A DNA stretch of 47,594 nucleotides, taken from Betaproteobacteria bacterium (GTDB lineage: Bacteria > Pseudomonadota > Gammaproteobacteria > Burkholderiales > Burkholderiaceae_C). Below are positions 1-7,793 of the stretch, one piece after another; positions within the stretch are counted from its first letter, which is position 1, and the number at the start of each line of letters is the position of its first letter. A program made the position numbers and the translations under genes. The notes below the pieces were generated by a model. It was not told the origin of the DNA, did no database searches, and saw nothing but the letters and a program-made list of their open reading frames with translations. The DNA is taken from assembly GCA_013289985.1 (NCBI GenBank), contig JABCYW010000036.1:1-47594 (forward strand), written 5' to 3'.

Positions 1-423
1 GATGGGGCGCGCGGCGGGGTGGGACGGTTCTGGAGCGTGATCGCGCAGATCGCGGTCATCGACATCGTGTTCTCGCTCGACTCCGTGATCACCGCCGTGG
101 GCATGGTGGACCGCGTGGGCGTGATGATCGCCGCGGTGATGGCCTCGGTGGCCCTGATGATGTTCGCCGCGCGCCCCATCGGCGAGTTCGTCGAGCGCCA
201 CCCGTCGATCAAGGTGCTGGCACTGGCCTTCCTCGCGATGGTGGGCATGGCGCTGGCCGCCGAGGCCTTCGACGTGCACGTGCCCAAGGCGGTGATCTAT
301 GCCGCGATCGGCTTCTCGCTCGGCGTGGAACTGCTCAACATCCGCGCCCGGGCGAAGCGCCAGGGGAAGCGGCCCTCCACCGCGCTCGAACACGTCGGCC
401 AGGAGCCGTCGCCGACGACGTGA
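1..423 (+). CDS. TerC family integral membrane protein (5' end outside window)
   Basis: The frame is open from base 1, so the gene begins upstream and only about the last 140 codons are present. The visible part has the TerC-family signature: an [14 protein letters not shown] segment with the conserved acidic residue inside a membrane helix, then further hydrophobic helices (roughly residues 40-60, 75-95, 100-115) and a short basic, cytoplasmic-looking tail. Family members are multi-pass inner-membrane proteins linked to tellurite resistance or metal (Mn) export. The exact substrate cannot be told here. The GTG at base 19 is an internal codon, not a convincing start. It is followed by a 100-bp gap before the next gene on the same strand. 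Confidence 0.85.
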   Translation, partial: DGARGGVGRFWSVIAQIAVIDIVFSLDSVITAVGMVDRVGVMIAAVMASVALMMFAARPIGEFVERHPSIKVLALAFLAMVGMALAAEAFDVHVPKAVIYAAIGFSLGVELLNIRARAKRQGKRPSTALEHVGQEPSPTT

Positions 424-463
424 TCTGGACCATGCGAGTTTCTCGATGCATTTGTTCGGTTCA

Positions 464-487
464 TTCGAATTTACGCGAAGTTTCGAA
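464..487. promoter_or_regulatory. Two TTCGAA boxes in the promoter region of the BI-1 gene
   Basis: The palindromic hexamer TTCGAA occurs at 464-469 and again at 482-487, 18 bp apart, in an AT-richer patch just upstream of the Bax-inhibitor-like gene. The spacing puts both on nearly the same helix face. It may be a regulator site or part of a promoter; no known consensus was matched. Confidence 0.25.
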
Positions 488-524
488 GAAGCCACAGTGA
501 GGCATCCCTGAAAGGAGTCCTGCC

Positions 525-1229
525 ATGAACCTGCAACCCAGTTCCCGCCGTCCGTCCTACGCCGAGGACGCCCGCGTCGTCTCCGCCGGCGGCAACGCCC
601 GCGTGCTGCGCAACACCTACGCGCTGCTCGCCCTGTCGATGATTCCCACCGTGCTCGGCGCCTGGATCGGCCTCGCGTCGGGCCTGTCCACCGCGCTGAG
701 CGGCGGCATGGGACTGGTCGTCTTCATGGTCGGCGCCTTCGGCCTGATCTGGGCCATCGAGAAGAACCGCAACTCCGCCGCCGCCGTGCCGTTGCTGCTG
801 GGCTTCACGTTCTTCATGGGCCTGATGCTGTCGCGCCTGCTGGGCTTCGTGCTGGGCATGGGCAACGGCACCGGCCTGGTGATGATGGCCTTCGCCGGCA
901 CCGCCACCATCTTCTTCGGCATGGCCACGCTGTCGTCCATCATCAAGCGCGACCTGTCGACGATGGGCAAGTGGCTGTTCATCGGCGCCGTGATGCTGAT
1001 GGTGGCGGGCATCGCCAACGTCTTCATCCAGTCGAGCGCGCTGATGATCACGATGTCCGTGATGGCCATCGGCATCTTCTCGGCCTTCGTGCTGCATGAC
1101 CTGAAGCGCGTGCAGGACGGCGTGGAGACCAACTACGTCATTGCGACGCTGGGCGTCTACCTGAGCCTGTACAACGTGTTCCAGAACCTGCTGGTGCTGC
1201 TGGGCGTGTTCGGCGGCCGCGACGAGTGA
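525..1229 (+). CDS. Bax inhibitor-1/YccA family membrane protein
   Basis: The 234-residue product has a short polar N-terminus (about 30 residues) followed by seven closely spaced hydrophobic helices, the BI-1/YccA (UPF0005) architecture and length. The late acidic stretch FVLHDLKRVQDG matches the conserved 'DT/DL-Q' region of the family near helices 6-7. In E. coli YccA modulates FtsH proteolysis at the inner membrane. A similar role in membrane stress is inference. The start ATG has a good AAGGAG ribosome site (CTGAAAGGAGTCCTGCC). The gene is separated from the upstream TerC gene by a plausible promoter region. Confidence 0.9.
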   Translation: MNLQPSSRRPSYAEDARVVSAGGNARVLRNTYALLALSMIPTVLGAWIGLASGLSTALSGGMGLVVFMVGAFGLIWAIEKNRNSAAAVPLLLGFTFFMGLMLSRLLGFVLGMGNGTGLVMMAFAGTATIFFGMATLSSIIKRDLSTMGKWLFIGAVMLMVAGIANVFIQSSALMITMSVMAIGIFSAFVLHDLKRVQDGVETNYVIATLGVYLSLYNVFQNLLVLLGVFGGRDE

Positions 1230-1248
1230 ATCCGGCGCCAGGACGGCC

Positions 1249-1746
1249 TCAGTCCGGGTCTCCGGCCGTCTCCTGGCGCAACGCCTCGAAGCGCGCGCGG
1301 TATTCGGAGCGCAGCTTGCGGCGCAGCTCCGCGGTGGCGAAGCGCCGGCGTTCGTCGGCGGTCTGCGGCTCCAGCGGCGGCACCGCCACGGGCTTGCGGT
1401 CGTCGTCGAGGGCCACCATCGTGAAGAAGCAGCTGTTGGCGTGCCGCACGCGCTGGGTGCGGATCTCCTCGGCCACGACCTTGATGCCCACCTCCATCGA
1501 GCTGGTGCCGGTGTGGTTGACCGAGGCCAGGAAGGTGACGAGCTCGCCCACGTGGATCGCCTCGCGGAACATCACCTGGTCGACCGACAGGGTCACCACG
1601 TAGCGGCCCGCGTAGCGCGCGGCGCACGCGTAGGCGACCTGGTCCAGCAGCTTCAGGATCGTGCCGCCGTGCACGTTGCCCGAGAAGTTGGCCATGTCGG
1701 GCGTCATCAGCACTGTCATCGAGAGTTGGTGTTTCGGGGAGTCCAT
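1249..1746 (-). CDS. Acyl-CoA thioesterase (hotdog fold, YciA/ACOT type)
   Basis: The product is 165 residues, normal for a single-hotdog acyl-CoA thioesterase. The N-terminal half contains the conserved ANFSGNVHGGTILKLLDQ segment, which has the family's active-site Asp/Asn region and the start of the long hotdog helix. Next comes TLSVDQVMFREAIHVGELV, typical of the YciA/BFIT group. It hydrolyses acyl-CoA thioesters in the cytoplasm; the chain-length preference is not visible. The ATG at 1746 was chosen because family homology begins there. The open frame runs further upstream but as an overlap of the solute-binding gene. The stop is 20 bp from the convergent BI-1 gene. Confidence 0.9.
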   Translation of the reverse strand: MDSPKHQLSMTVLMTPDMANFSGNVHGGTILKLLDQVAYACAARYAGRYVVTLSVDQVMFREAIHVGELVTFLASVNHTGTSSMEVGIKVVAEEIRTQRVRHANSCFFTMVALDDDRKPVAVPPLEPQTADERRRFATAELRRKLRSEYRARFEALRQETAGDPD

Positions 1747-1757
1747 GGCGGGGCCTT

Positions 1758-2507
1758 TCAGTCTTGCAGGGGGGCGACGCTGGCGCCAGCGACCGCGTGG
1801 CGGGCCATGGCGTCGGCGACGACCCCCGTGGCCTTCATGTCCTCGACGAAGGCCCGCAGCGCGGCCTCGGCGACCGGCCCCCGGCCGCGCGCGAGGCCCA
1901 TCGCCTGGCGGATCACCATGAAGCGGCCGGGCAGCACCCGCAGGCCGGGCCTGCCCTGCGCCACCTCCACCAGCACCTGGCGGATGCCGCCGGCGACGTC
2001 TGCCGCCCCCGTGACGAGCGCCTGGACGACCTCGGCCGCGCCGGGCACGCGCACGAACGTCGCCGCCTTCAGCTCGCGCGAAAGGAACAGGTCGTACGCG
2101 CTGCCCTTGCCGACGGCGACGGTGGTGCCGCTGCGGTCGACATCCTCGTTGGCCCGGCAAGGAGAATCGTCGCGCACCAGGTACGCGCCCTCTATCAGCA
2201 GGTAGGCGTCGGTGAAGGCGATCTCGGCGCCGCGCTGCGGGTCGATGGCGAAGAAACCGATGTCGGCCACGCCGCCGGTGACCGCGTCCACCGACTTCGT
2301 GGCCGCGGGAAACGTGACGAGGTCGAGCGCCACGCCCAGCCGTTCGGCCAGCACGCGCGCCAGGTCGACCGAGACGCCGCGCGGCTCGCCCGTGGCCGGG
2401 TCGGTGCCGGCCAGGATCGGGTTGCCCAGGTTGATCGAGGCCCGCAGCCTGCCGCCGGGGGCCAGCAGGGCGACGGCGGCGGCGTCGGGTTGGAATCGGG
2501 TGCTCAT
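1758..2507 (-). CDS. Amino-acid-type solute-binding protein (SBP_bac_3) without signal peptide
   Basis: The 249-residue product has the bacterial extracellular solute-binding family 3 fold: GRLRASINLGNPILAG near the start, a PRGVSVDLARVLAERLGV helix, and VDAVTGGVADIGFFAIDPQR for the ligand-binding loop. Such proteins normally deliver amino acids to ABC permeases from the periplasm. Here the N-terminus (MSTRFQPDAAAVALLAPGGR) has no secretion signal, and no permease or ATPase lies beside it, so export and transport are uncertain. A cytoplasmic sensor or enzyme-like role (cyclohexadienyl-dehydratase-like proteins share the fold) is possible. The ATG at 2507 is preferred because GGAGAA sits 8 nt upstream; 17 more codons are open upstream of it. 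Confidence 0.75.
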   Translation of the reverse strand: MSTRFQPDAAAVALLAPGGRLRASINLGNPILAGTDPATGEPRGVSVDLARVLAERLGVALDLVTFPAATKSVDAVTGGVADIGFFAIDPQRGAEIAFTDAYLLIEGAYLVRDDSPCRANEDVDRSGTTVAVGKGSAYDLFLSRELKAATFVRVPGAAEVVQALVTGAADVAGGIRQVLVEVAQGRPGLRVLPGRFMVIRQAMGLARGRGPVAEAALRAFVEDMKATGVVADAMARHAVAGASVAPLQD

Positions 2508-2653
2508 CGGGACATTCTCCACCGCATCCGGCGGCGCTCCTTCGTCGTATTGAACCACTGGCCTCGCGCAAGGTCATAGACGGTGCGGGACAGCGGCGGG
2601 CCCGCGCTCGTTGCAAGATCCGGTCCGCGCCCCGCCTTGTAAGGAATCGGCGC

Positions 2654-3211
2654 ATGCCGACGACAGACCCTCATCCTCCAACGACCCGCCGAAGCCACGC
2701 CATGACACTCGCCCGCCGATCCGCTCTCCTGTCCGGTGCCCGCCTGCTGCTGGGCGGCAGCGTCGCCGCGCTCGCCTCCGCCTGCAGCCGGGCCGGGGCC
2801 GCCACGCCGGTAGCCAAGGAACACTTCGAGGTCGAGATGAGCGACGAGGCGTGGAAGGCGAAGTTGTCGCCGCAGGCCTATGCGGTGCTGCGCCACGAAG
2901 GCACGGAGGTGCCGTTCACGAGCCCGCTCAACGACGAGCACCGCAAGGGCACGTTCGTCTGCGCCGGCTGCGCGCTGGCGCTGTTCTCGTCGCAGACCAA
3001 GTTCGACAGCGGCACCGGCTGGCCGAGCTTCTGGCAGCCGTTGCCCAACGCCGTCAACCAGCGCGTCGACAACTCGCTGGGCATGAGCCGCGACGAGGTG
3101 CACTGCCGGCGCTGCGGCGGCCACCTGGGCCACGTCTTCGACGACGGCCCCAAACCGACAGGGCTGCGCTATTGCATGAACGGCGTCGCCATGGCATTCA
3201 CGCCGGCCTGA
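2654..3211 (+). CDS. msrB: Peptide-methionine (R)-S-oxide reductase MsrB, exported form
   Basis: This enzyme reduces protein methionine-R-sulfoxide. The 185-residue product has an N-terminal export region with a twin-arginine-like LARRSALL motif, a hydrophobic stretch to about residue 42, and an ASAC sequence that could be a lipobox or cleavage site. The SelR domain follows (about 60-185), with zinc CxxC pairs at C103/C106 and C151/C154, the GTGWPSF signature, and the catalytic Cys at C174 (RYCMNG; most relatives have RYCIN). The start at 2654 has AAGGA 8 nt upstream. A second ATG at 2702 would remove the first 16 residues. The msrA gene follows 31 bp downstream, and the two probably act together in the periplasm. 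Confidence 0.93.
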   Translation: MPTTDPHPPTTRRSHAMTLARRSALLSGARLLLGGSVAALASACSRAGAATPVAKEHFEVEMSDEAWKAKLSPQAYAVLRHEGTEVPFTSPLNDEHRKGTFVCAGCALALFSSQTKFDSGTGWPSFWQPLPNAVNQRVDNSLGMSRDEVHCRRCGGHLGHVFDDGPKPTGLRYCMNGVAMAFTPA

Positions 3212-3242
3212 CCCGACCCAACGACACCAGGACATCCCCACC

Positions 3243-3986
3243 ATGAACCGCACCAAGACCGCCCCCTCGCCCTCGAAGGCCATCCAGTTCTTCCTCACCA
3301 CGGTCGGCGCCGCCTGCCTGCTGGCCATCGGCCTGCACTTCGGCATGGCCGGCGCCGCGGAGCCGTCGGTGGTGATCCCCGCGCCAGGCGCCGACGAGCC
3401 CGCGGCCGGCCGCCACACCGAGACCGCCGTGTTCGCCGGCGGCTGCTTCTGGGGCGTGCAGGGCGTGTTCCAGCACGTCAAGGGCGTCACCAACGCCGTG
3501 TCGGGCTACTCGGGCGGCGTCGGCGCCACGGCGCACTACGAGGAGGTGGGCACCGGCAGCACCGGCCACGCCGAGTCGGTGCAGGTCACGTTCGATCCGC
3601 AGGTGGTGAGCTACGGCAAGCTGCTGCAGGTGTACTTCTCGGTGGCGCACAACCCGACCGAGCTGAACTACCAGGGCCCCGACCACGGCACGCAGTACCG
3701 CTCGGCCGTGTTCCCGCTGGACGACCAGCAGCGCAGGGTGGCCACGGCCTACATCGCCCAGCTCGAGGCCGCCAGGGCGTTTCCCAAGCCCGTCGTGACC
3801 CGCGTGGAGGCCTACAAGGGCTTCTTCCCGGCCGAGGGCTACCACCAGAACTTCCTGACGCTCAACCCGGACTATCCGTACATCGTCTACAACGACCTGC
3901 CCAAGATCGCCGAGCTGAAGAAGGTGTTCCCGGGCGAGTACCAGGACAAGCCGGTGCTGGTGCCCAAGGTGGTCGCGAAGAACTGA
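3243..3986 (+). CDS. msrA: Peptide-methionine (S)-S-oxide reductase MsrA, exported or membrane-anchored
   Basis: This enzyme reduces methionine-S-sulfoxide in proteins. The catalytic GGCFWG motif has its Cys at residue 68, followed by the GVSGYSGG-like and HAESVQVTFDP family blocks and the YHQNFL segment. Before the domain is a hydrophobic helix (about residues 14-38) followed by AGAAEP, either a signal peptide or a membrane anchor, so the enzyme should work in the envelope like its msrB neighbour. The electron donor (for example a DsbD/CcdA-type protein) is not encoded nearby. At 247 residues it is longer than cytosolic MsrA because of the leader. It ends 33 bp from the convergent aldehyde dehydrogenase gene. 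Confidence 0.95.
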   Translation: MNRTKTAPSPSKAIQFFLTTVGAACLLAIGLHFGMAGAAEPSVVIPAPGADEPAAGRHTETAVFAGGCFWGVQGVFQHVKGVTNAVSGYSGGVGATAHYEEVGTGSTGHAESVQVTFDPQVVSYGKLLQVYFSVAHNPTELNYQGPDHGTQYRSAVFPLDDQQRRVATAYIAQLEAARAFPKPVVTRVEAYKGFFPAEGYHQNFLTLNPDYPYIVYNDLPKIAELKKVFPGEYQDKPVLVPKVVAKN

Positions 3987-4019
3987 GCTCGCGCGCGCCG
4001 CGTGGCGCGCGGGACGGCG

Positions 4020-5462
4020 TCACTTCGTCAGGAACCCCAGCATCGTCGACGCGAACTTGCCGTACGGCGGGCCGATGAGCTTCAGCGCGGAGAAGCGCGC
4101 CTGGTAGAACACCGGGCGCAGCTTGGAGAAGGTGTCGAAGCCCTCGCGGCCGTGGTAGTGGCCCATGCCCGACTCGCCGATGCCGCCGAAGGGCAGGTCG
4201 TGCTGGGCGACGTGGAACACGGCCTCGTTGACCGACACGCCGCCGGACATCACGCGATCGAGCAGCATCTGCACCTCGCGCCTGTCGTAGCTGAACGGGT
4301 AGACCGCCAGCGGGCGCGGGGCGGCGTTGATCGTGTCGATGACCGTCTCGAGCGCGTCGTACGCGCGGATCGGCAGGATGGGGCCGAAGATCTCGCGCTG
4401 CAGCAGCACGCAGTCGGCCGGCGCGTCGAGCACGATGTGCGGCGACATCTTGCGCGTGGCGCGATCCCACGGCGCGCCGGGAATCAGCTGGACCAGCGTG
4501 GCGCCGCGCGCCTTCGCGTCCTCCAGCGCGCCCACCAGGCGATCGAACGAACGCTCGTCGATCACCGAGGTGTAGTCGGTGGACGTGATGGCCGGGTAGC
4601 GCGCGTTGACGATCCCGCGCGCGGCCGCCACGAACTCGTCGACCTTGGCGCGCGGGATCCAGGCGTGGTCGACGGTGGTGCAGATCTGGCCCGCGTTCAG
4701 CAGCTTGCCGAACATCATGCGCTCGGCGGCGAGGTGCACCGGGAAGCTGTCGCACAGGATGGCCGGCGCCTTGCCGCCCAGCTCCAGCGTGACGGGCACC
4801 AGGTTGGCGGCCGCGGCGGCCATCACCGAGCGGCCGGTCTGGCCCGAGCCCGTGAACAGCAGGTGGTCGAAATGCAGCTTGGAGAACTCGATGCCGACGC
4901 CGCCGGTCTCGTCGAAGAAGCGCAGCTTTTCGGGCGGGAAGTAGGCGGGCATCTTCTCGATGAGGAAGGCGGCCAGGTGGCGCGAGTTCTCGCTCATCTT
5001 GATCATCGCGCGGTTGCCGGCGGCGAACACGTAGGTGAGGGGGATCAGGCTCAGGTGCACTGGGAAGTTCCACGGCACGATGATGCCCACCACGCCCACC
5101 GGCTGCGGGATCACGCGGTTGCTCGCGCCGATGAAGTTGCGCAGGTCGACCGAGCGGCGCTGCGGGCGCATCCACTTGCGCAGGGAGCCGATGACGTGCG
5201 AGATGCCGTCCATGGCGGGGAAGATCTCGGCCAGCAGCGTCTCGTGCTGCGAGCGATGGCCGTAGTCGGCGTCGATCGCGTCGCACAGGGCCTGCTTGTT
5301 CTCGCGGATGAAGCGCTGCAGGGTGCGCAGGTCGGCCTTGCGCTCGGCCAGCGTCGGCACCGGGTGCGCGAAATAGGCCTGGCGCTGCAGCGCGAGGGCA
5401 TCTTCCAGCGTGCGGGCGATCTCGTCGGGGGTCGGGGCGATGTTGGGCAGGTCGTTCTTCAT
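4020..5462 (-). CDS. Coniferyl-aldehyde-dehydrogenase-type NAD(P)-dependent aldehyde dehydrogenase
   Basis: The product is a 480-residue member of the ALDH superfamily. Visible landmarks are the NAD-site PWNFPVHL segment (about 131-138), the FTGSGQTGR glycine motif, the general-base Glu in LELGGKAPAI (E227) and the catalytic Cys in NAGQICTT (C261). The DHAWIP continuation and the overall length fit the coniferyl aldehyde dehydrogenase (CalB-like) class, which oxidises aromatic or fatty aldehydes. The true substrate cannot be read from sequence. The ATG at 5462 is preceded by AGGAG; the open frame continues 13 codons upstream without a better site. No partner genes are adjacent. Confidence 0.9.
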   Translation of the reverse strand: MKNDLPNIAPTPDEIARTLEDALALQRQAYFAHPVPTLAERKADLRTLQRFIRENKQALCDAIDADYGHRSQHETLLAEIFPAMDGISHVIGSLRKWMRPQRRSVDLRNFIGASNRVIPQPVGVVGIIVPWNFPVHLSLIPLTYVFAAGNRAMIKMSENSRHLAAFLIEKMPAYFPPEKLRFFDETGGVGIEFSKLHFDHLLFTGSGQTGRSVMAAAAANLVPVTLELGGKAPAILCDSFPVHLAAERMMFGKLLNAGQICTTVDHAWIPRAKVDEFVAAARGIVNARYPAITSTDYTSVIDERSFDRLVGALEDAKARGATLVQLIPGAPWDRATRKMSPHIVLDAPADCVLLQREIFGPILPIRAYDALETVIDTINAAPRPLAVYPFSYDRREVQMLLDRVMSGGVSVNEAVFHVAQHDLPFGGIGESGMGHYHGREGFDTFSKLRPVFYQARFSALKLIGPPYGKFASTMLGFLTK

Positions 5463-5585
5463 GGCGGGCTCCTCGGACGACGCGCGGCGCGTCTCTTGCA
5501 CGATTGTCCGCCCGCGCTTTGGCGACCCGCCTCAGGGACGACCCCTGTCGCAAGGGTGACAAGTTGGCTCGAAAGGCCAGTCGGT

Positions 5586-5627
5586 CGTGGGACCGTCTCG
5601 ACGAACGGCGGCCGGACGTGGGACCGT
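5586..5627. repeat. 11-bp direct repeat upstream of the aldehyde dehydrogenase gene
   Basis: CGTGGGACCGT occurs at 5586-5596 and again at 5617-5627, a 31-bp period (about three helical turns), in the 169-bp gap between the efflux-pump stop and the aldehyde dehydrogenase start. The pair could be an activator binding site for the dehydrogenase gene. Nothing else links it to a function. Confidence 0.3.
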
Positions 5628-5631
5628 GTCG

Positions 5632-7182
5632 TCAAACCTCGTGCGCCATCTCCATCTCGGGCTCCGCCTCGCCGGGCTTCTTCGCGGCCGGCCGGGCCTT
5701 GCGGATCAACAGCAGCAAGGGCAGCGCCACCACCGTCAGCGCCAGCATGAAGCGGAAGTCGTCGAGGTAGGCCATCATCGCGGCTTGGCGGTCGACCAGG
5801 CCGTTGATGATCCCCAGGCCGGCGGCGGTGGCCGGGTTCGCGGCGCCCGGCAGCGACTGGAACGCCAGGTTGCCCGCGGTGATGTCGGTGGCGAGCTCGG
5901 CGTGCGCGCGCGCCGTGCCCGAGGTGAGCATGGCCTGCACGATGGAGATCCCCACGCTGGAGCCGATGTTGCGCAGCAGGCTGAAGATGGGCGTGCCGTC
6001 GTTGCGCAGGTCCGGCGCGAGCGTGGCGAACGCCACCGCGCTGAGCGGCACGAACGTGAAGCCGATGCCCAGGCCCTGGATGACGCCGGAGGTGATGATG
6101 ATGTGGCTGTTCATGTCCAGCGTCATGCCGGTCATCATGTACAGCGCGACGGCGGTGAGCGTGAAGCCCAGGGCCATGATGGCGCGGGCGTCGATGAAGT
6201 GCAGCATGCGGCCCACCAGCAGCATCGCCACCATCGTGCCGATGCCGCGCGGCGCCATCACCATGCCGGTGTAGACCACGGGGTAGCCGAGCAGGCCCTG
6301 CAGCAGCGTGGGCAGCAGCGCCATCGTGGCGTACAGCACCATGCCCACGATGAAGGCGAACAGCAGGCCGGTGACGAAGTTGGCGTCCTTGAGCAGGCGG
6401 CGGTCGAAGAACGAGGTGCCGATGGCCGTGAACGTGTGGGCCACGAAGAACGCGAACGCGATGAGCGCGCCGATCGCCTCCACGCGGATCTCGATGGAGT
6501 CGAACCAGTCGAGCTGCTCGCCGCGGTCGAGGAACATCTGCAGCAGGCCGATGGCGATGCTCAGCGTGGCGAAGCCGAACAGGTCCAGCTTCACGCCGGC
6601 GGGCCGGCTCTCGGGCAGGAAGCGCGCGATGCCGTAGAACGCGAGCACGCCCACCGGCAGGTTGATGTAGAACACCCAGCGCCAGCTCGCGTTCTCCGTG
6701 AGCCAGCCGCCCAGCATCGGGCCCAGGATGGGGCCGATCATGATGCCGGCGCCCCAGATCGCCATCGCCTGGCCGATCTTCTCCTTGGGGTTGATGTCCA
6801 GCAGTACGGCCTGCGACAGCGGCACCAGCGCCGCTCCGAACAGGCCCTGCAGCAGGCGCGCCGCGACGATCTCGAGGATGTTGTCGGCCATGCCGCACAG
6901 CGCCGACGCGACCGTGAAGCCGGCCACCGCGAACAGGAACACGCGGCGGCGGCCGAACGCCGAGCACAGCCAGCCGGTGAGCGGCGTGGCGATGGCGGCG
7001 GCCACGATGTAGGAGGTGAGCACCCAGGAGATCTGGTCCTGCGAGCTCTGCAGCGCGCCCTGCATGTGGGGCAGCGCCACGTTGGCGATCGTGGTGTCGA
7101 GCGCCTGCATGATGGTGGCCAGCATGATGGACACGGTGATCATGCCGCGATGCGGGATCAGGCGATGGTCGCCGAGGCTCAC
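5632..7182 (-). CDS. DHA2 (EmrB/QacA-type) MFS multidrug efflux transporter
   Basis: The product is a 516-residue, 14-helix major facilitator. DHA2 markers are visible: motif D-like LDTTIANVALPHMQ in helix 1, WVLTSYIVAAAIATPLTGWL, motif A GRRRVFLFA after helix 2, and the motif C region GPILGPMLGGWL in helix 5. Such pumps export hydrophobic toxicants across the inner membrane using the proton gradient, often with an EmrA partner, which is absent here. The GTG start at 7182 overlaps the stop of the upstream marR-like gene in a GTGA arrangement, so the two are translationally coupled. The likely regulator is therefore MarR acting at the 7646-7663 palindrome. Confidence 0.9.
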   Translation of the reverse strand: MSLGDHRLIPHRGMITVSIMLATIMQALDTTIANVALPHMQGALQSSQDQISWVLTSYIVAAAIATPLTGWLCSAFGRRRVFLFAVAGFTVASALCGMADNILEIVAARLLQGLFGAALVPLSQAVLLDINPKEKIGQAMAIWGAGIMIGPILGPMLGGWLTENASWRWVFYINLPVGVLAFYGIARFLPESRPAGVKLDLFGFATLSIAIGLLQMFLDRGEQLDWFDSIEIRVEAIGALIAFAFFVAHTFTAIGTSFFDRRLLKDANFVTGLLFAFIVGMVLYATMALLPTLLQGLLGYPVVYTGMVMAPRGIGTMVAMLLVGRMLHFIDARAIMALGFTLTAVALYMMTGMTLDMNSHIIITSGVIQGLGIGFTFVPLSAVAFATLAPDLRNDGTPIFSLLRNIGSSVGISIVQAMLTSGTARAHAELATDITAGNLAFQSLPGAANPATAAGLGIINGLVDRQAAMMAYLDDFRFMLALTVVALPLLLLIRKARPAAKKPGEAEPEMEMAHEV

Positions 7183-7649
7183 GACTGGGCTCCCGTGGCG
7201 GGGCCGTCGGCCTGCAGGTTGACGCGCACGCGCTGCAGCATCGCCACGAGCTGCTGGCGCTCGGCGGCGCTGAAGCCGGCGAGGGCGGCCTCCTGCACGC
7301 GGTCGCTGACGGCCATCGCCTTGCCCAGCGCCTCCTGGGCGCGCGGCTGCAGCTCGATCGCGTTGGCGCGGCGGTCGGTGGCGCTGGGGCGGCGCGAGAT
7401 CCAGCCGGCGGCCTCCATGCGGTCGACCAGCGTGGCCACCGCCATGGGCGTGAGATCGAGGTTCTGTGCGATCTCCGCCTGCGTGGGCGCGTGGCCGCTC
7501 TCGCTGTAGGCCACCTGGCCGATGAGGCGGCACTGCGCGCGCGAGAGTCCCAGCTCCTCGCGCGACAATTGGTCGAACTGGCGTCCGTAGAGCCGGCCCA
7601 CCTCGTTGACGACGAAGCCGAAGCGTTGCGAGAGGTCGATCTTCTTCAT
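7179..7649 (-). CDS. MarR family transcriptional regulator of the adjacent efflux pump
   Basis: The 156-residue product has the MarR winged-helix layout: an N-terminal dimerisation helix (LSQRFGFVVNEVGRLYGRQF), a recognition region (QAEIAQNLDLTPMAVATLVDRMEAAGWISRRP) and the wing basic motif SATDRRANAI. MarR proteins are dimers that repress efflux genes and release DNA on ligand binding. The ATG at 7649 is favoured because homology starts there; it sits inside a perfect palindrome, consistent with autorepression. The ribosome site is weak, as the palindrome occupies that region. It overlaps the downstream pump gene by 4 nt. Confidence 0.9.
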   Translation of the reverse strand: MKKIDLSQRFGFVVNEVGRLYGRQFDQLSREELGLSRAQCRLIGQVAYSESGHAPTQAEIAQNLDLTPMAVATLVDRMEAAGWISRRPSATDRRANAIELQPRAQEALGKAMAVSDRVQEAALAGFSAAERQQLVAMLQRVRVNLQADGPATGAQS

Positions 7650-7663
7650 ATAGGAATATATGA
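7646..7663. promoter_or_regulatory. Perfect palindrome overlapping the marR start codon (probable MarR operator)
   Basis: The 18-bp sequence TCATATA-GGAA-TATATGA has perfect 7-bp arms and includes the marR start codon (complement of 7647-7649). It is an AT-rich island in very GC-rich DNA. MarR proteins bind dyads of about this size near their own promoters. Binding here would block both transcription and initiation of the marR-efflux operon. Confidence 0.6.
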
Positions 7664-7793
7664 TAAGCCAGTTTATTAATTGAACCTGAACTCCGACGGC
7701 GCGAGCAGGGGATTTCGCACGCGCGCGCGGACTTGACACGCTCGCAACGCGTCGCCGCTAACATCGGGCGATTCCATCGCCTGAAATGGCCTC

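Noticed and set aside
5587-7509. 640-residue plus-strand open frame opposite the efflux pump
   Set aside because: It is antisense to the clear 14-helix transporter and rich in His, Gln, Arg and Asp without any domain.
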